A stretch of DNA of 13,898 bases from G020354085 sp964482055. Lineage in GTDB: Bacteria; Pseudomonadota; Gammaproteobacteria; Acidiferrobacterales; Sulfurifustaceae. The translations under genes were made by a program, and so were the position numbers. The notes beneath the pieces are model-generated. The model did no database searches. It worked only from the letters and a program-made list of their open reading frames with translations, and was not told the DNA's origin. Location: assembly GCA_964482055.1 (NCBI GenBank), contig CAYZVX010000070.1:1-13898 (forward strand). The letters are read 5' to 3'. Positions 1 to 5,365 of this stretch are shown in pieces; within the stretch, counting starts at the first letter, position 1; each line of letters begins with the position of its first letter.

Positions 1-113
1 ATCGAGGCCTACCGCAGCCGAGGGCATCTGGCTGCGTCGTTGGATCCGTTCGACCGGCCCCGGCCGCGGCCGGCGGAGTTGGCGCCGGCGTACCACGGCC
101 GCAAGCTCCGCGC
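1..113 (+). pseudogene. Possible fragment of 2-oxoglutarate dehydrogenase E1 (sucA-like), N-terminal region only
   Basis: Read in the first frame, the window opens with AYRSRGHLAASLDPF followed about 12 residues later by AELAPAYHG. This matches, from memory, the conserved N-terminal stretch of 2-oxoglutarate dehydrogenase E1 (YRxRGHxxAxLDPL, then ELxPxxHG), which normally lies near residue 80-110 of a protein of more than 900 residues. Similarity ends around base 110, where the strand becomes the antisense of the holin-like gene. The frame stays open for another 800 bases, but only because it shadows two high-GC genes. The rest of E1 (thiamine diphosphate and transketolase parts) is absent, so this would be a truncated remnant, a short derived protein, or a chimeric join. 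The true 5' end lies outside the window. Confidence 0.4.
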
Positions 114-509
114 TCATGACGGCGGCCGCAGCGCATCGCGGTCGCGCCTGAGCTCGGTCAGGGTCGCCGCCAGCAGACGCGGGCGGGCGCGCGAGCGCAC
201 GCGCCACACGAGCGCCGCGATCACGCCGAGCACCAGGTACAGGGCGGCGAAACCGGCCAGCACGGTGAGCCGATGGGTCTCCCAGAACACCACCACGACC
301 GCGAGCGTCCCGAAGATGATGGCGAGGCTCAGGAAGAACAGCGTCAAGAATGACGCCATCGCGATCTGCGCGGCACGCAGTTTCTGCTCTTCGAGCTCGG
401 TGGTGATGAGCTCGACGCGGTCGTGCAGGATCTCGACGAGCGTCGATAACGCCCGGCGCAGCGAGTTCAGGAGCCCGACGGTGCGCGTACCGGGTTCGGA
501 CGCGGCCAT
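114..509 (-). CDS. YqjE/holin-like two-helix membrane protein (Phage_holin_3_6 / DUF1469 type)
   Basis: This is a 131-residue protein with an amphipathic N-terminal helix of about 45 residues (LVEILHDRVELITTELEEQK), then two hydrophobic segments at about 49-76 and 81-103, and a basic C-terminal tail. That plan, with the conserved 'E-Q-K-L-R' run just before the first helix, is typical of the YqjE/holin superfamily III family. Despite the name these are usually chromosomal inner-membrane proteins next to YqjD-like genes, not phage lysis proteins. It starts four bases after the stop of the DUF883 gene, so the two are almost certainly one translationally coupled operon driven from the promoter near 930. 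Its biochemical role is unknown; I infer membrane association together with its partner. Confidence 0.82.
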   Translation of the reverse strand: MAASEPGTRTVGLLNSLRRALSTLVEILHDRVELITTELEEQKLRAAQIAMASFLTLFFLSLAIIFGTLAVVVVFWETHRLTVLAGFAALYLVLGVIAALVWRVRSRARPRLLAATLTELRRDRDALRPPS

Positions 510-513
510 GCAA

Positions 514-825
514 TCAGCGGCGCGCGGTCAGCATTCCCAGCAGGAAGCCGACTCCCGCGGCGATCGCCACCGACTCCCAGGGGTGCTCGCGCACCGTGCG
601 ATCGGCGGTTTCGGCCGCCGCGCGCGTGCGCGCCAAGACATCCTCACGCAGCTCCTCGACGGCCTCCTTGGCCTCGCGCAGGCGCTCCTCGACGCGCGCA
701 CGGGCGGCGCTCACGCGCTCACCGGTCTGGTTTGCAGTCGCGCGCAGAAGCTCTTCGGTGTCGGCGGTAAGCGCCTTGAAGTCATCCACCAGTTTTTTTC
801 TTGCCGCTTCTGTTGCCGTTGCCAT
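514..825 (-). CDS. DUF883 family (YqjD/ElaB-like) membrane-anchored protein
   Basis: This is a 103-residue protein. About 75 residues form a charged helical, coiled-coil-like region rich in A, E, R and K. It ends in the family hallmark HPWESVAIAAGVGFLLGMLTARR-type tail: a single C-terminal membrane helix after the HPW motif and a terminal RR. In E. coli the relatives YqjD and ElaB are inner-membrane proteins of stationary phase that bind ribosomes through their soluble part; whether that holds here is inference. The frame extends upstream to 942, but I chose the ATG at 825 because a near-perfect Shine-Dalgarno (AAAAGGAGGT, complement of 831-840) precedes it and the family begins there. The gene leads the operon with the YqjE-like gene and has an FNR-type box upstream. 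Confidence 0.88.
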   Translation of the reverse strand: MATATEAARKKLVDDFKALTADTEELLRATANQTGERVSAARARVEERLREAKEAVEELREDVLARTRAAAETADRTVREHPWESVAIAAGVGFLLGMLTARR

Positions 826-931
826 GAAAGACCTCCTTTTGTGCCAGCGAACCCGAAAACCAGTCATTCGGCTGGGCGACGTCGCCGCGTATCCGCCATC
901 CCGCGTTGATTGCCCTAGCCTGTTTGTACGT

Positions 932-939
932 TTTATATA
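932..939 (-). promoter_or_regulatory. -10 element of DUF883 operon promoter
   Basis: On the - strand the sequence reads GTATATAAAA from 940 to 931, a strikingly AT-rich island in GC-rich DNA. It contains TATATA (939-934) and TATAAA (937-932). The first base of TATATA lies 29.5 bases from the centre of the FNR-type palindrome at 962-975, which places the predicted start near 927 with the box centred at -41.5. This is class II activator geometry. The untranslated leader to the ATG at 825 would be about 100 bases. Confidence 0.6.
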
Positions 940-961
940 CACGCACGGTCAAGGCGGTTTC

Positions 962-975
962 TTGATACAGATCAA
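962..975. promoter_or_regulatory. FNR/ANR-type box TTGATACAGATCAA
   Basis: This is a perfect match to the FNR/ANR consensus TTGAT-N4-ATCAA. Only the leftward direction has a -10 element at the expected distance, so it is assigned to the DUF883-holin operon. The binding protein is inferred; no regulator gene lies in the window. Confidence 0.75.
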
Positions 976-1231
976 TGTCTCACCGCCCGGCCGCGCCTGA
1001 CCCGCCGTGCGAGCCCTTTACCCAGAGGCAGTTTCGGGGTTATCCAGCGACGCGTGCCCCGGTGGCGATCGGTGCCGATGTGACGCTCATGGCCGGGCCG
1101 CCGCTGCGCCGGTCTGCATCGAGCATTGAAACTTCAAGTGGCGCCGGTGCGCGCCGCGGCGTCACCGGCCACCACTCCCCGGTCCCATAACCGCTGGCCA
1201 ACCACCAGCACGGTCAGGGGGCGGCACAAAA

Positions 1232-1245
1232 TTGACACAGATCAT
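1232..1245. promoter_or_regulatory. FNR/ANR-like box, one mismatch (TTGACACAGATCAT)
   Basis: It differs from TTGAY-N4-RTCAA only in the last base, and its central ACAGATCA is identical to that of the perfect box at 962-975. It lies 92 bases before the PilZ start codon. An AT-rich patch (1268-1281, including TATTGT at 1276-1281) follows, but the spacing to the best -10 candidate is longer than the ideal class II distance, so the promoter assignment is tentative. Confidence 0.45.
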
Positions 1246-1336
1246 GGCGCATGCAGACCTGGCGGATGAACATTTTATTGTGATTTCGAGTTGGTAACCG
1301 TTGCTTCGGGTTTGCCAAACCAGCAGGAAGGCCCAC

Positions 1337-1666
1337 ATGGATCATCGCTACGGAATCAGGCAATCGTCCGGGATCGAGGCCGTTGTCCAGTCCGCGACCA
1401 TCGGCCGCATGCGCGTGCACATTCGGGATGTCAGCATCGGTGGGCTGTTCGTCGAGATGCCGACGGAAAAACTCGCACTCAAGCAGCCGCTACGTGTCGG
1501 CTTCGTGGCGCGGGAGGACAGCGCTCGCCACGTGCATCGCATCAACGGCGTCGTTACCCGCCTTGAGGAGGACGGCGCGGCTCTGAGCTTCGACTTCCTT
1601 CCGGTGAGCGCTCAACTCGCGCTGCTGTCGCTGCTGCATACCGCACCCCCGGCACCCACGCACTGA
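1337..1666 (+). CDS. PilZ domain protein (probable cyclic di-GMP receptor)
   Basis: This is a 109-residue single-domain protein. It shows the two PilZ signature motifs in order: RxxxR near the N terminus (R4-Y-G-I-R8) and DxSxxG (D31-V-S-I-G-G36, followed by LFVEM), then beta strands ending about residue 90. These motifs bind cyclic di-GMP in characterised PilZ proteins. No output domain is attached, so it would act through protein contacts, for example on motility, exopolysaccharide or surface functions; the target is unknown. The ATG at 1337 is chosen over the upstream TTG-type extension to 1301 because AGGAAGG (1325-1331) is a good ribosome binding site and the RxxxR motif belongs near the start. 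A one-mismatch FNR-type box lies upstream. Confidence 0.85.
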   Translation: MDHRYGIRQSSGIEAVVQSATIGRMRVHIRDVSIGGLFVEMPTEKLALKQPLRVGFVAREDSARHVHRINGVVTRLEEDGAALSFDFLPVSAQLALLSLLHTAPPAPTH

Positions 1667-2050
1667 GGCCGTAGTGCTGCGTCAGCCTGTGTCTGGTCGC
1701 CAGGCTGACCTGGCTCACGACACCACCGGCGTGGTGGGCGCAATGCTCGACGAACGAGCGCGAACGGAAGGCACGTTCCGCACGGCACTGGGTGCCAGCC
1801 TGCCCGGGGCGCTGGCCGCGCACCTGGCATCCGTCCCGTCGGCCACCTTGAGGCATTGACCCGGAAAACGCGATCTGCTTGATGTGCTCCGCCGCCAGCG
1901 TGCTGAATCGCGTTCCCTTGCTGTACGTCAGCCCGAAGCCACTCGAGACGAACATCAATGCCCGCGCGGCCGTGCTGGGCGCGGTATCTGATGGGAACTA
2001 TCATCGTGACGCCCGAGTTAAGGTCAACCGGGCGAGCCCGGAGGCGAGCC
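1667..2050. other. 384-base intergenic region, no recognised gene
   Basis: No frame on either strand shows family features, a convincing ribosome binding site and sensible length together. The longer - strand frames run antisense into the PilZ gene and are taken as shadows. The region holds a strong hairpin just after PilZ (1681-1709) and an FNR-like half site (TTGAC at 1856-1860, no matching second arm). It could be decayed coding DNA. Confidence 0.5.
1681..1709. repeat. Perfect 9-bp inverted repeat (hairpin) after PilZ gene
   Basis: GTCAGCCTG (1681-1689) and CAGGCTGAC (1701-1709) form a perfect stem with an 11-base loop, starting 15 bases after the PilZ stop. No T tract follows, so it is not a classical intrinsic terminator, but it could protect or end the transcript. 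Confidence 0.5.
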
Positions 2051-2395
2051 ATGTCCATAAACCAATATGCCACTGTCAGCGAAGCGCTCGACGATCTTGC
2101 GCGGCGCGGATTCAGCGCCAACTTCGAGTACGCGGAAGGCGCGCTTCTCGCAGTCGATTCCGGGCGCCGGTTCCGGGCCGAAGAGCTGACCATCCTCGAA
2201 CATCACCGCTTCGAAGGAGCGAGCGATCCGGACGACATGGCCGTGGTTTACGCCCTGCAATCCCGTGACGGGACGCGCGGGGTGTTGGTCGACGCCTTCG
2301 GCGTGTATGCCAACCCGGAACTGGGCGAATTTCTGCGCAAGGTGGAGGTGCGCGAGGATCCTGCGCAGGGCCGGCCCGCGCCAGGCCAGCGCTAA
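2051..2395 (+). CDS. Small conserved protein of the 'phosphoribosylpyrophosphate synthetase'-labelled family
   Basis: This is a 114-residue protein with the pattern YATVSEALDDLARRGF at residues 6-21, HHRFEGxSDPDDMAVVYAL in the middle and GVLVDAFGVY near the end. From memory this matches a small family (usual form YxTLSEAlxDLkxRGY...FEVxEVYRFEGxSnPdD.sivYAIsS..G.KGvLVnaYG) common in Bacteroidetes, which databases often call phosphoribosylpyrophosphate synthetase. It is far too short for, and lacks the motifs of, real PRPP synthetase, so that name should not be trusted. The function is unknown. The start is set by GGAGG at 2040-2044 before the ATG at 2051. It is followed by the FNR-type box of the EncFtn operon and has no box of its own. 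Confidence 0.75.
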   Translation: MSINQYATVSEALDDLARRGFSANFEYAEGALLAVDSGRRFRAEELTILEHHRFEGASDPDDMAVVYALQSRDGTRGVLVDAFGVYANPELGEFLRKVEVREDPAQGRPAPGQR

Positions 2396-2401
2396 TGTCC
2401 T

Positions 2402-2415
2402 TTGACCGGCGTCAA
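2402..2415. promoter_or_regulatory. FNR/ANR/FixK-type box TTGACCGGCGTCAA upstream of EncFtn
   Basis: This is a perfect palindrome of the TTGAC-N4-GTCAA form (arms extend to TTTGAC/GTCAAA), seven bases after the stop of the preceding gene and 196 bases before the EncFtn ATG. A -10 at the ideal distance would fall at 2438-2443 (CAAAGT), which is weak. The leader of some 160 bases is long and could contain further control. Confidence 0.65.
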
Positions 2416-2611
2416 AGCGGTCAGAGCACGAATTGTCCAAAGTAGGCGCGTTTTCGCTCAACCGCTGAAAAGCGATCTTCCGTGGGGTGACGCGCTGCCG
2501 GCCGGGTACAGGATGTCACGCCTCGATCAGCCGGCTACCGAATGCACGCCGCGCCTCGGGTTACCAGGGCCGGTCGAGCGGCGCAATCATACCAACCAAA
2601 AAGGAGGGATC

Positions 2612-2989
2612 ATGGCGCAAGCGAGCGCGGGGTTGCATGAGAACAGTAAGCTGTTGAAGCCGGAGACGATCGATCGCCACCGCGCGATCGTCTCGCTCAT
2701 GGAAGAGCTCGAAGCCGTCGACTGGTACGACCAGCGCGTCGAGGCGGCCCAGGACCCGGAGTTGCGCGAGATCCTTGCGCACAACCGCGACGAGGAGAAG
2801 GAACACGCCGCCATGTTGCTCGAGTGGCTGCGCCGCCACGACGCGCAGCTCGATGAGCAGCTGCGCGCCTACCTCTTCAGCGACAAGCCGCTCGTGGCGG
2901 TGGAGGAGTCGCAGGACACCGCGGCGGGCAAGGCGCCGCGGGACGACGCGCTCGGCATTGGCAGCCTGCACGAGGGGGTAGCGTCATGA
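2612..2989 (+). CDS. encFtn: Encapsulated ferritin EncFtn (encapsulin cargo ferroxidase)
   Basis: This is a 125-residue ferritin-like protein, closely resembling the Rhodospirillum rubrum EncFtn as I remember it. The ferroxidase ligands align in number: E32, E62 and H65, with W38 beside them (motifs MEELEAVDWYDQR and HNRDEEKEHAAM). Two such helices from paired subunits build one di-iron site in this family, so it works as an annular oligomer. The C terminus carries the encapsulin targeting peptide LGIGSLHE (in residues 113-125), which docks the cargo to the inner wall of the shell. The start is set by AAGGAGGGAT (2601-2610) before the ATG at 2612. Its TGA overlaps the encapsulin ATG (ATGA at 2986-2989), so the two are co-translated. 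Role: oxidise Fe(II) for storage inside the nanocompartment. Confidence 0.95.
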   Translation: MAQASAGLHENSKLLKPETIDRHRAIVSLMEELEAVDWYDQRVEAAQDPELREILAHNRDEEKEHAAMLLEWLRRHDAQLDEQLRAYLFSDKPLVAVEESQDTAAGKAPRDDALGIGSLHEGVAS

Positions 2990-3795
2990 ACGATCTGTTG
3001 CGCGACCTTGCCCCGATATCGGCGCCGGCCTGGACTGCAATCGAGGCCGAGGCGAAACGTACCCTCAAGCTCCTGCTGGCGGCGCGCAAGCTCGTGGACT
3101 TCGTCGGTCCGCTTGGCTGGCAGGCCTCCGCGGTCGGTCTCGGCCGCAGCGAGCGACTCAGGGCAGCGCCGGAAAAGGGCGTGGAAGCACGGCTGCGGAT
3201 GGTGCAGGCGCTGGTTGAGCTGCGCGTTCCGTTCGAGCTCGAACGCGAAGAACTCGAGGCGCTGGCGCGCGGCGCGAAGGACGCGAACCTCGATCCAGTC
3301 CGCGACGCGGCGCGTACGGCGGCGCTCGCCGAGGATCGCGCGGTGTTTCACGGTTATCCGGAGGCCGGGATCGACGGGATCGTCGAGGTGTCCGCACAGG
3401 GCAAGTGCCTGATCAGCGAGGACTACACGGCCTACCCCGCAGTGGTAGCCGAAGCGATCGACAAGCTGCGCAACGCGGGCGTCGGCGGTCCCTATGCGAT
3501 CGCCCTGGGACCGCGCTGCTACACCGGGTTGCACAAGACCCTGATCGGGGGGTTTCCGGTGATCGAGCATGTGCGCCGGCTGCTCGACGGCCCGATTGTG
3601 TCAGCCCCGGCGGTCGACGGCGCCGTGGTAATGAGCGTGCGGGGTGGGGATTTCGAGCTCACCAGCGGGCAGGATTTCTCCATCGGCTATCTCGATCACA
3701 CCGCGACCGCTGTGCGCCTGTACTTGCAGGAGAGTTTCACGTTCCGCGTGCTGGCGGCGGAGGCGGCGGCACCGCTCAGCTACGCCAAGGACTGA
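2986..3795 (+). CDS. enc: Family 1 encapsulin shell protein
   Basis: This is a 269-residue protein of the HK97-fold encapsulin family, close to the usual 260-280 residues. Recognisable stretches are the N-terminal LLRDLAPISAPAWTAIEAEA with the following long helix, the WQASAVGLGR segment, EDRAVFHGY in the middle and the GPYAIALGPRCYTGLHKT and DFSIGYLDH regions near the end. It self-assembles into a closed icosahedral shell whose lumen binds cargo through LGIGSL-type peptides; the upstream EncFtn supplies exactly that tag. It starts inside the EncFtn stop (ATGA overlap), with a GAGGGGGTAG-type ribosome binding site in the end of that gene. Together they form an iron-storage nanocompartment operon. 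It is complete and intact. Confidence 0.95.
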   Translation: MNDLLRDLAPISAPAWTAIEAEAKRTLKLLLAARKLVDFVGPLGWQASAVGLGRSERLRAAPEKGVEARLRMVQALVELRVPFELEREELEALARGAKDANLDPVRDAARTAALAEDRAVFHGYPEAGIDGIVEVSAQGKCLISEDYTAYPAVVAEAIDKLRNAGVGGPYAIALGPRCYTGLHKTLIGGFPVIEHVRRLLDGPIVSAPAVDGAVVMSVRGGDFELTSGQDFSIGYLDHTATAVRLYLQESFTFRVLAAEAAAPLSYAKD

Positions 3796-3843
3796 TCTGT
3801 AGCCGGGACGCTCGTCAGCAGATCCGTCTCAAGATCCTTTGAT

Positions 3844-3920
3844 GCCTGTAGGAACGGGTTCGAAGGCGCCGAGGCGCATTGCAAGGAGCTGGACACGGGG
3901 CTGTAATCGCTCCCACAGCC
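3844..3920. repeat. REP-like imperfect inverted repeat
   Basis: GCCTGTAGGAACG (3844-3856) and CGCTCCCACAGCC (3908-3920) are inverted copies (10 of 13 matched) flanking about 50 bases with internal GC-rich dyads. The TGTAGGA...TCCCACA termini recall the repetitive extragenic palindromes of many gamma-proteobacteria. It lies between convergent operons (encapsulin and the Fe-S protein gene), a typical place for REP elements or a bidirectional stop signal. Confidence 0.5.
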
Positions 3921-4005
3921 GGGCCATGGATCGGGTCGTGCCATTCGGTCTTTGGCGGCGGTGAGTGTCTTGTTGATTCGGCAGCAGCCGGACGCGGCAG
4001 CAGCG

Positions 4006-4656
4006 CTAGGCGATCCAGATACCTTCCAGGCGTGCGCGCAGTCCTTCCGGGCGCTTGGCAAGGGCGCTCGCCACGCCCGAGTGGCGCGATTGCAGCATGC
4101 AGGCGCGTGGCAGGAAGAAATAGCGCCGGCCGATCTCGAGCGGCACGCGCGTGTGCCGCACGATGCCTTCGTAGGCGATCGGGTTGTAAAGCCCGATCTC
4201 GACGCCGCCCTGGCGGGCGGCGAGCGGGCCCACCACGCACCAGACGATGACCCCGTTGAGCCGGTCGGGTTCCTCCATCACTTGGCCGACGTGCGTGACC
4301 GGACAGCCGACCCAGGCCGGACGGCCATACACGATCGAACCCTTATTGATCGCGAGCCGCTCGACGTTGGCCGGATTGAACGGCAGGATGGTTTCGCGCG
4401 GACCGGGATCGCCGGGATACTGCTCGAGCACGAAATCGTACTCGCGCCCGAGCATGTCTTGCCAGGTGATCGCCTCCTCGTCGAGCGCGGCAAGCGCGGG
4501 TGGTGCCGGCGCGGATTCGACGAGATAGACGCAGCGCCGGATCGCCTGCGGGTGCGCGACGGCGTACGCGGCGAGACCCGCGCAGGTCTTGAAGCCGCAC
4601 TGGCCGCAGTCCTTGCCAGGCAGGCGGCGAAGGATATCGCCATACGCCTCGCCCAT
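4006..4656 (-). CDS. Fe-S protein with CdhD/AcsC-like four-cysteine domain, third gene of ABC/GTPase/Fe-S operon
   Basis: This is a protein of about 216 residues. The N terminus reads LRRLPGKDCGQCGFKTCAGLA followed by a fourth cysteine 17 residues on, at IRRC. This C-x2-C-x4-C-x16-C pattern is the Fes (4Fe-4S) domain found in the corrinoid Fe-S protein large subunit (AcsC/CdhE) and in RnfB-like proteins. The remaining 170 residues (NKGSIVYGRPAWVGCPVTHV, GPLAARQGGVEIGLYNPIAYEG, RRYFFLPRACMLQSRHSG) I do not recognise; they contain three further cysteines, look soluble and beta-rich, and carry no corrinoid-binding motif I can see. The ATG at 4656 overlaps the GTPase stop by one base; a GTG directly before it (4659) is an alternative start. 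Likely role: electron carrier or metallocofactor factor acting with its two neighbours (inference). Confidence 0.7.
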   Translation of the reverse strand: MGEAYGDILRRLPGKDCGQCGFKTCAGLAAYAVAHPQAIRRCVYLVESAPAPPALAALDEEAITWQDMLGREYDFVLEQYPGDPGPRETILPFNPANVERLAINKGSIVYGRPAWVGCPVTHVGQVMEEPDRLNGVIVWCVVGPLAARQGGVEIGLYNPIAYEGIVRHTRVPLEIGRRYFFLPRACMLQSRHSGVASALAKRPEGLRARLEGIWIA

Positions 4657-5354
4657 CACTGCCCCCGGTAGAACAGGTCGGAGTCCAGCGTGCGCAGCAC
4701 CCCGTAGTGGTGTTGCCAGCCGATGTCGCGCTTGCCGGCGCAGATCGTGCAGGTGGCAACCGGCGGGCTGCCCTTGAGCATGAGTTTCTCGGGCAGCGGC
4801 GGCGCGCGCCGGATGCGCGCCACCACCCGGTCGATGCCGATGCCGTGCAAGGCGTCGGTCTCGATCACATCGAGGCGGGCAGCATCCTGGATGTTGGCGC
4901 GAAACACTTCCTTTTCGGCCTGCGACACGATATCGATCTTGGTAAGCACGGCAAAATCAGCAAGCGTGAGCATCGCGCCGATCTTGCGCGGCAGGTTCAT
5001 GCCCGAGGTGGCCTCCAGCACCACGATGCCGAGCGCGCCTTCGATATACGGTGCGCAGCGCAGGCACAGCCCGGCGGTCTCGACGATCAGCAGGTCAGCG
5101 CCCTGCGCCTGCGCCCAGTCGACGGCATCGCCCAGCACCAGCACACTGGCGTGATCGGGACACAGGTCGCCGGAGTAGATCTTGCGTGCCGGGATACCGA
5201 GCTCGTCGCGGAAGCGCTCGTCCTCCTCGGCGTACTGCACGTCGATCTTGAGGTAGGCGAGGCGCATGCCGCCGGCAAGCAGCCGGCGTGCCGCCTGCTT
5301 CAGCACCGTGGTCTTGCCGCTCGTGGGCGGCCCGGCGCACATGATGAGCCGCAT
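4656..5354 (-). CDS. G3E/HypB-CobW-like GTPase with two CxxC pairs
   Basis: This is a 232-residue P-loop protein. It shows Walker A GPPTSGKT (8-15), the G3E-type Walker B/switch ETAG (E92-G95) and the G4 motif TKID (138-141), all in SIMIBI-class order as in HypB, CooC-related and CobW metal-insertion GTPases. ETAG is followed at once by C97-L-R-C100, where HypB has its metal-linked cysteine, and the C terminus holds a second pair, C202-T-I-C205. Family members use nucleotide hydrolysis to deliver nickel, cobalt, zinc or an assembled cofactor to a client enzyme. It lacks the histidine-rich stretch of many HypB proteins, and no hydrogenase or urease lies nearby. It starts 11 bases after the ABC gene, with AGGGGAAGG as ribosome binding site. 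Confidence 0.75.
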   Translation of the reverse strand: MRLIMCAGPPTSGKTTVLKQAARRLLAGGMRLAYLKIDVQYAEEDERFRDELGIPARKIYSGDLCPDHASVLVLGDAVDWAQAQGADLLIVETAGLCLRCAPYIEGALGIVVLEATSGMNLPRKIGAMLTLADFAVLTKIDIVSQAEKEVFRANIQDAARLDVIETDALHGIGIDRVVARIRRAPPLPEKLMLKGSPPVATCTICAGKRDIGWQHHYGVLRTLDSDLFYRGQ

Positions 5355-5365
5355 GCGCCCTTCCC

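Larger units (their letters stand above)
826..1336. other. Intergenic region between divergent DUF883 operon and PilZ gene
   Basis: This stretch of 511 bases holds no convincing gene. The left part (about 925-975) carries the promoter of the leftward DUF883 operon, and the right part (about 1232-1336) the presumed control region of the PilZ gene. Between them (976-1231) I see only GC-rich sequence and a short imperfect palindrome TTGAAACTTCAA at 1126-1137 of unknown significance. Open frames here on both strands have no family features. Confidence 0.6.

Noticed and set aside
114..509. Holin-like gene as evidence of a prophage
   Set aside because: The family is mostly chromosomal and paired with DUF883 genes as here; no lysin, capsid, terminase or integrase genes are near. 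The encapsulin shares the HK97 fold but is a cellular shell with cargo.
114..909. Continuation of the E1-like frame on + beyond about base 113
   Set aside because: From here on it is antisense of the two - strand membrane-protein genes, and the E1 similarity is gone.
1126..1137. TTGAAACTTCAA palindrome as an FNR-type box
   Set aside because: The arms are TTGAA/TTCAA with a 2-base centre, not the 4-base spacing of the family.
1856..1869. TTGACCCGGAAAAC as an eighth FNR-type box
   Set aside because: Only the left arm matches; the right arm has no RTCAA, and no gene starts at a suitable distance.
1554..1958. Open frames of 134 and 193 codons on - in and beyond the PilZ gene
   Set aside because: They overlap the PilZ gene in antisense, show no ribosome binding site and no family features; a stretch reading STLAAEHIKQIAFSGS looked protein-like but stands alone.
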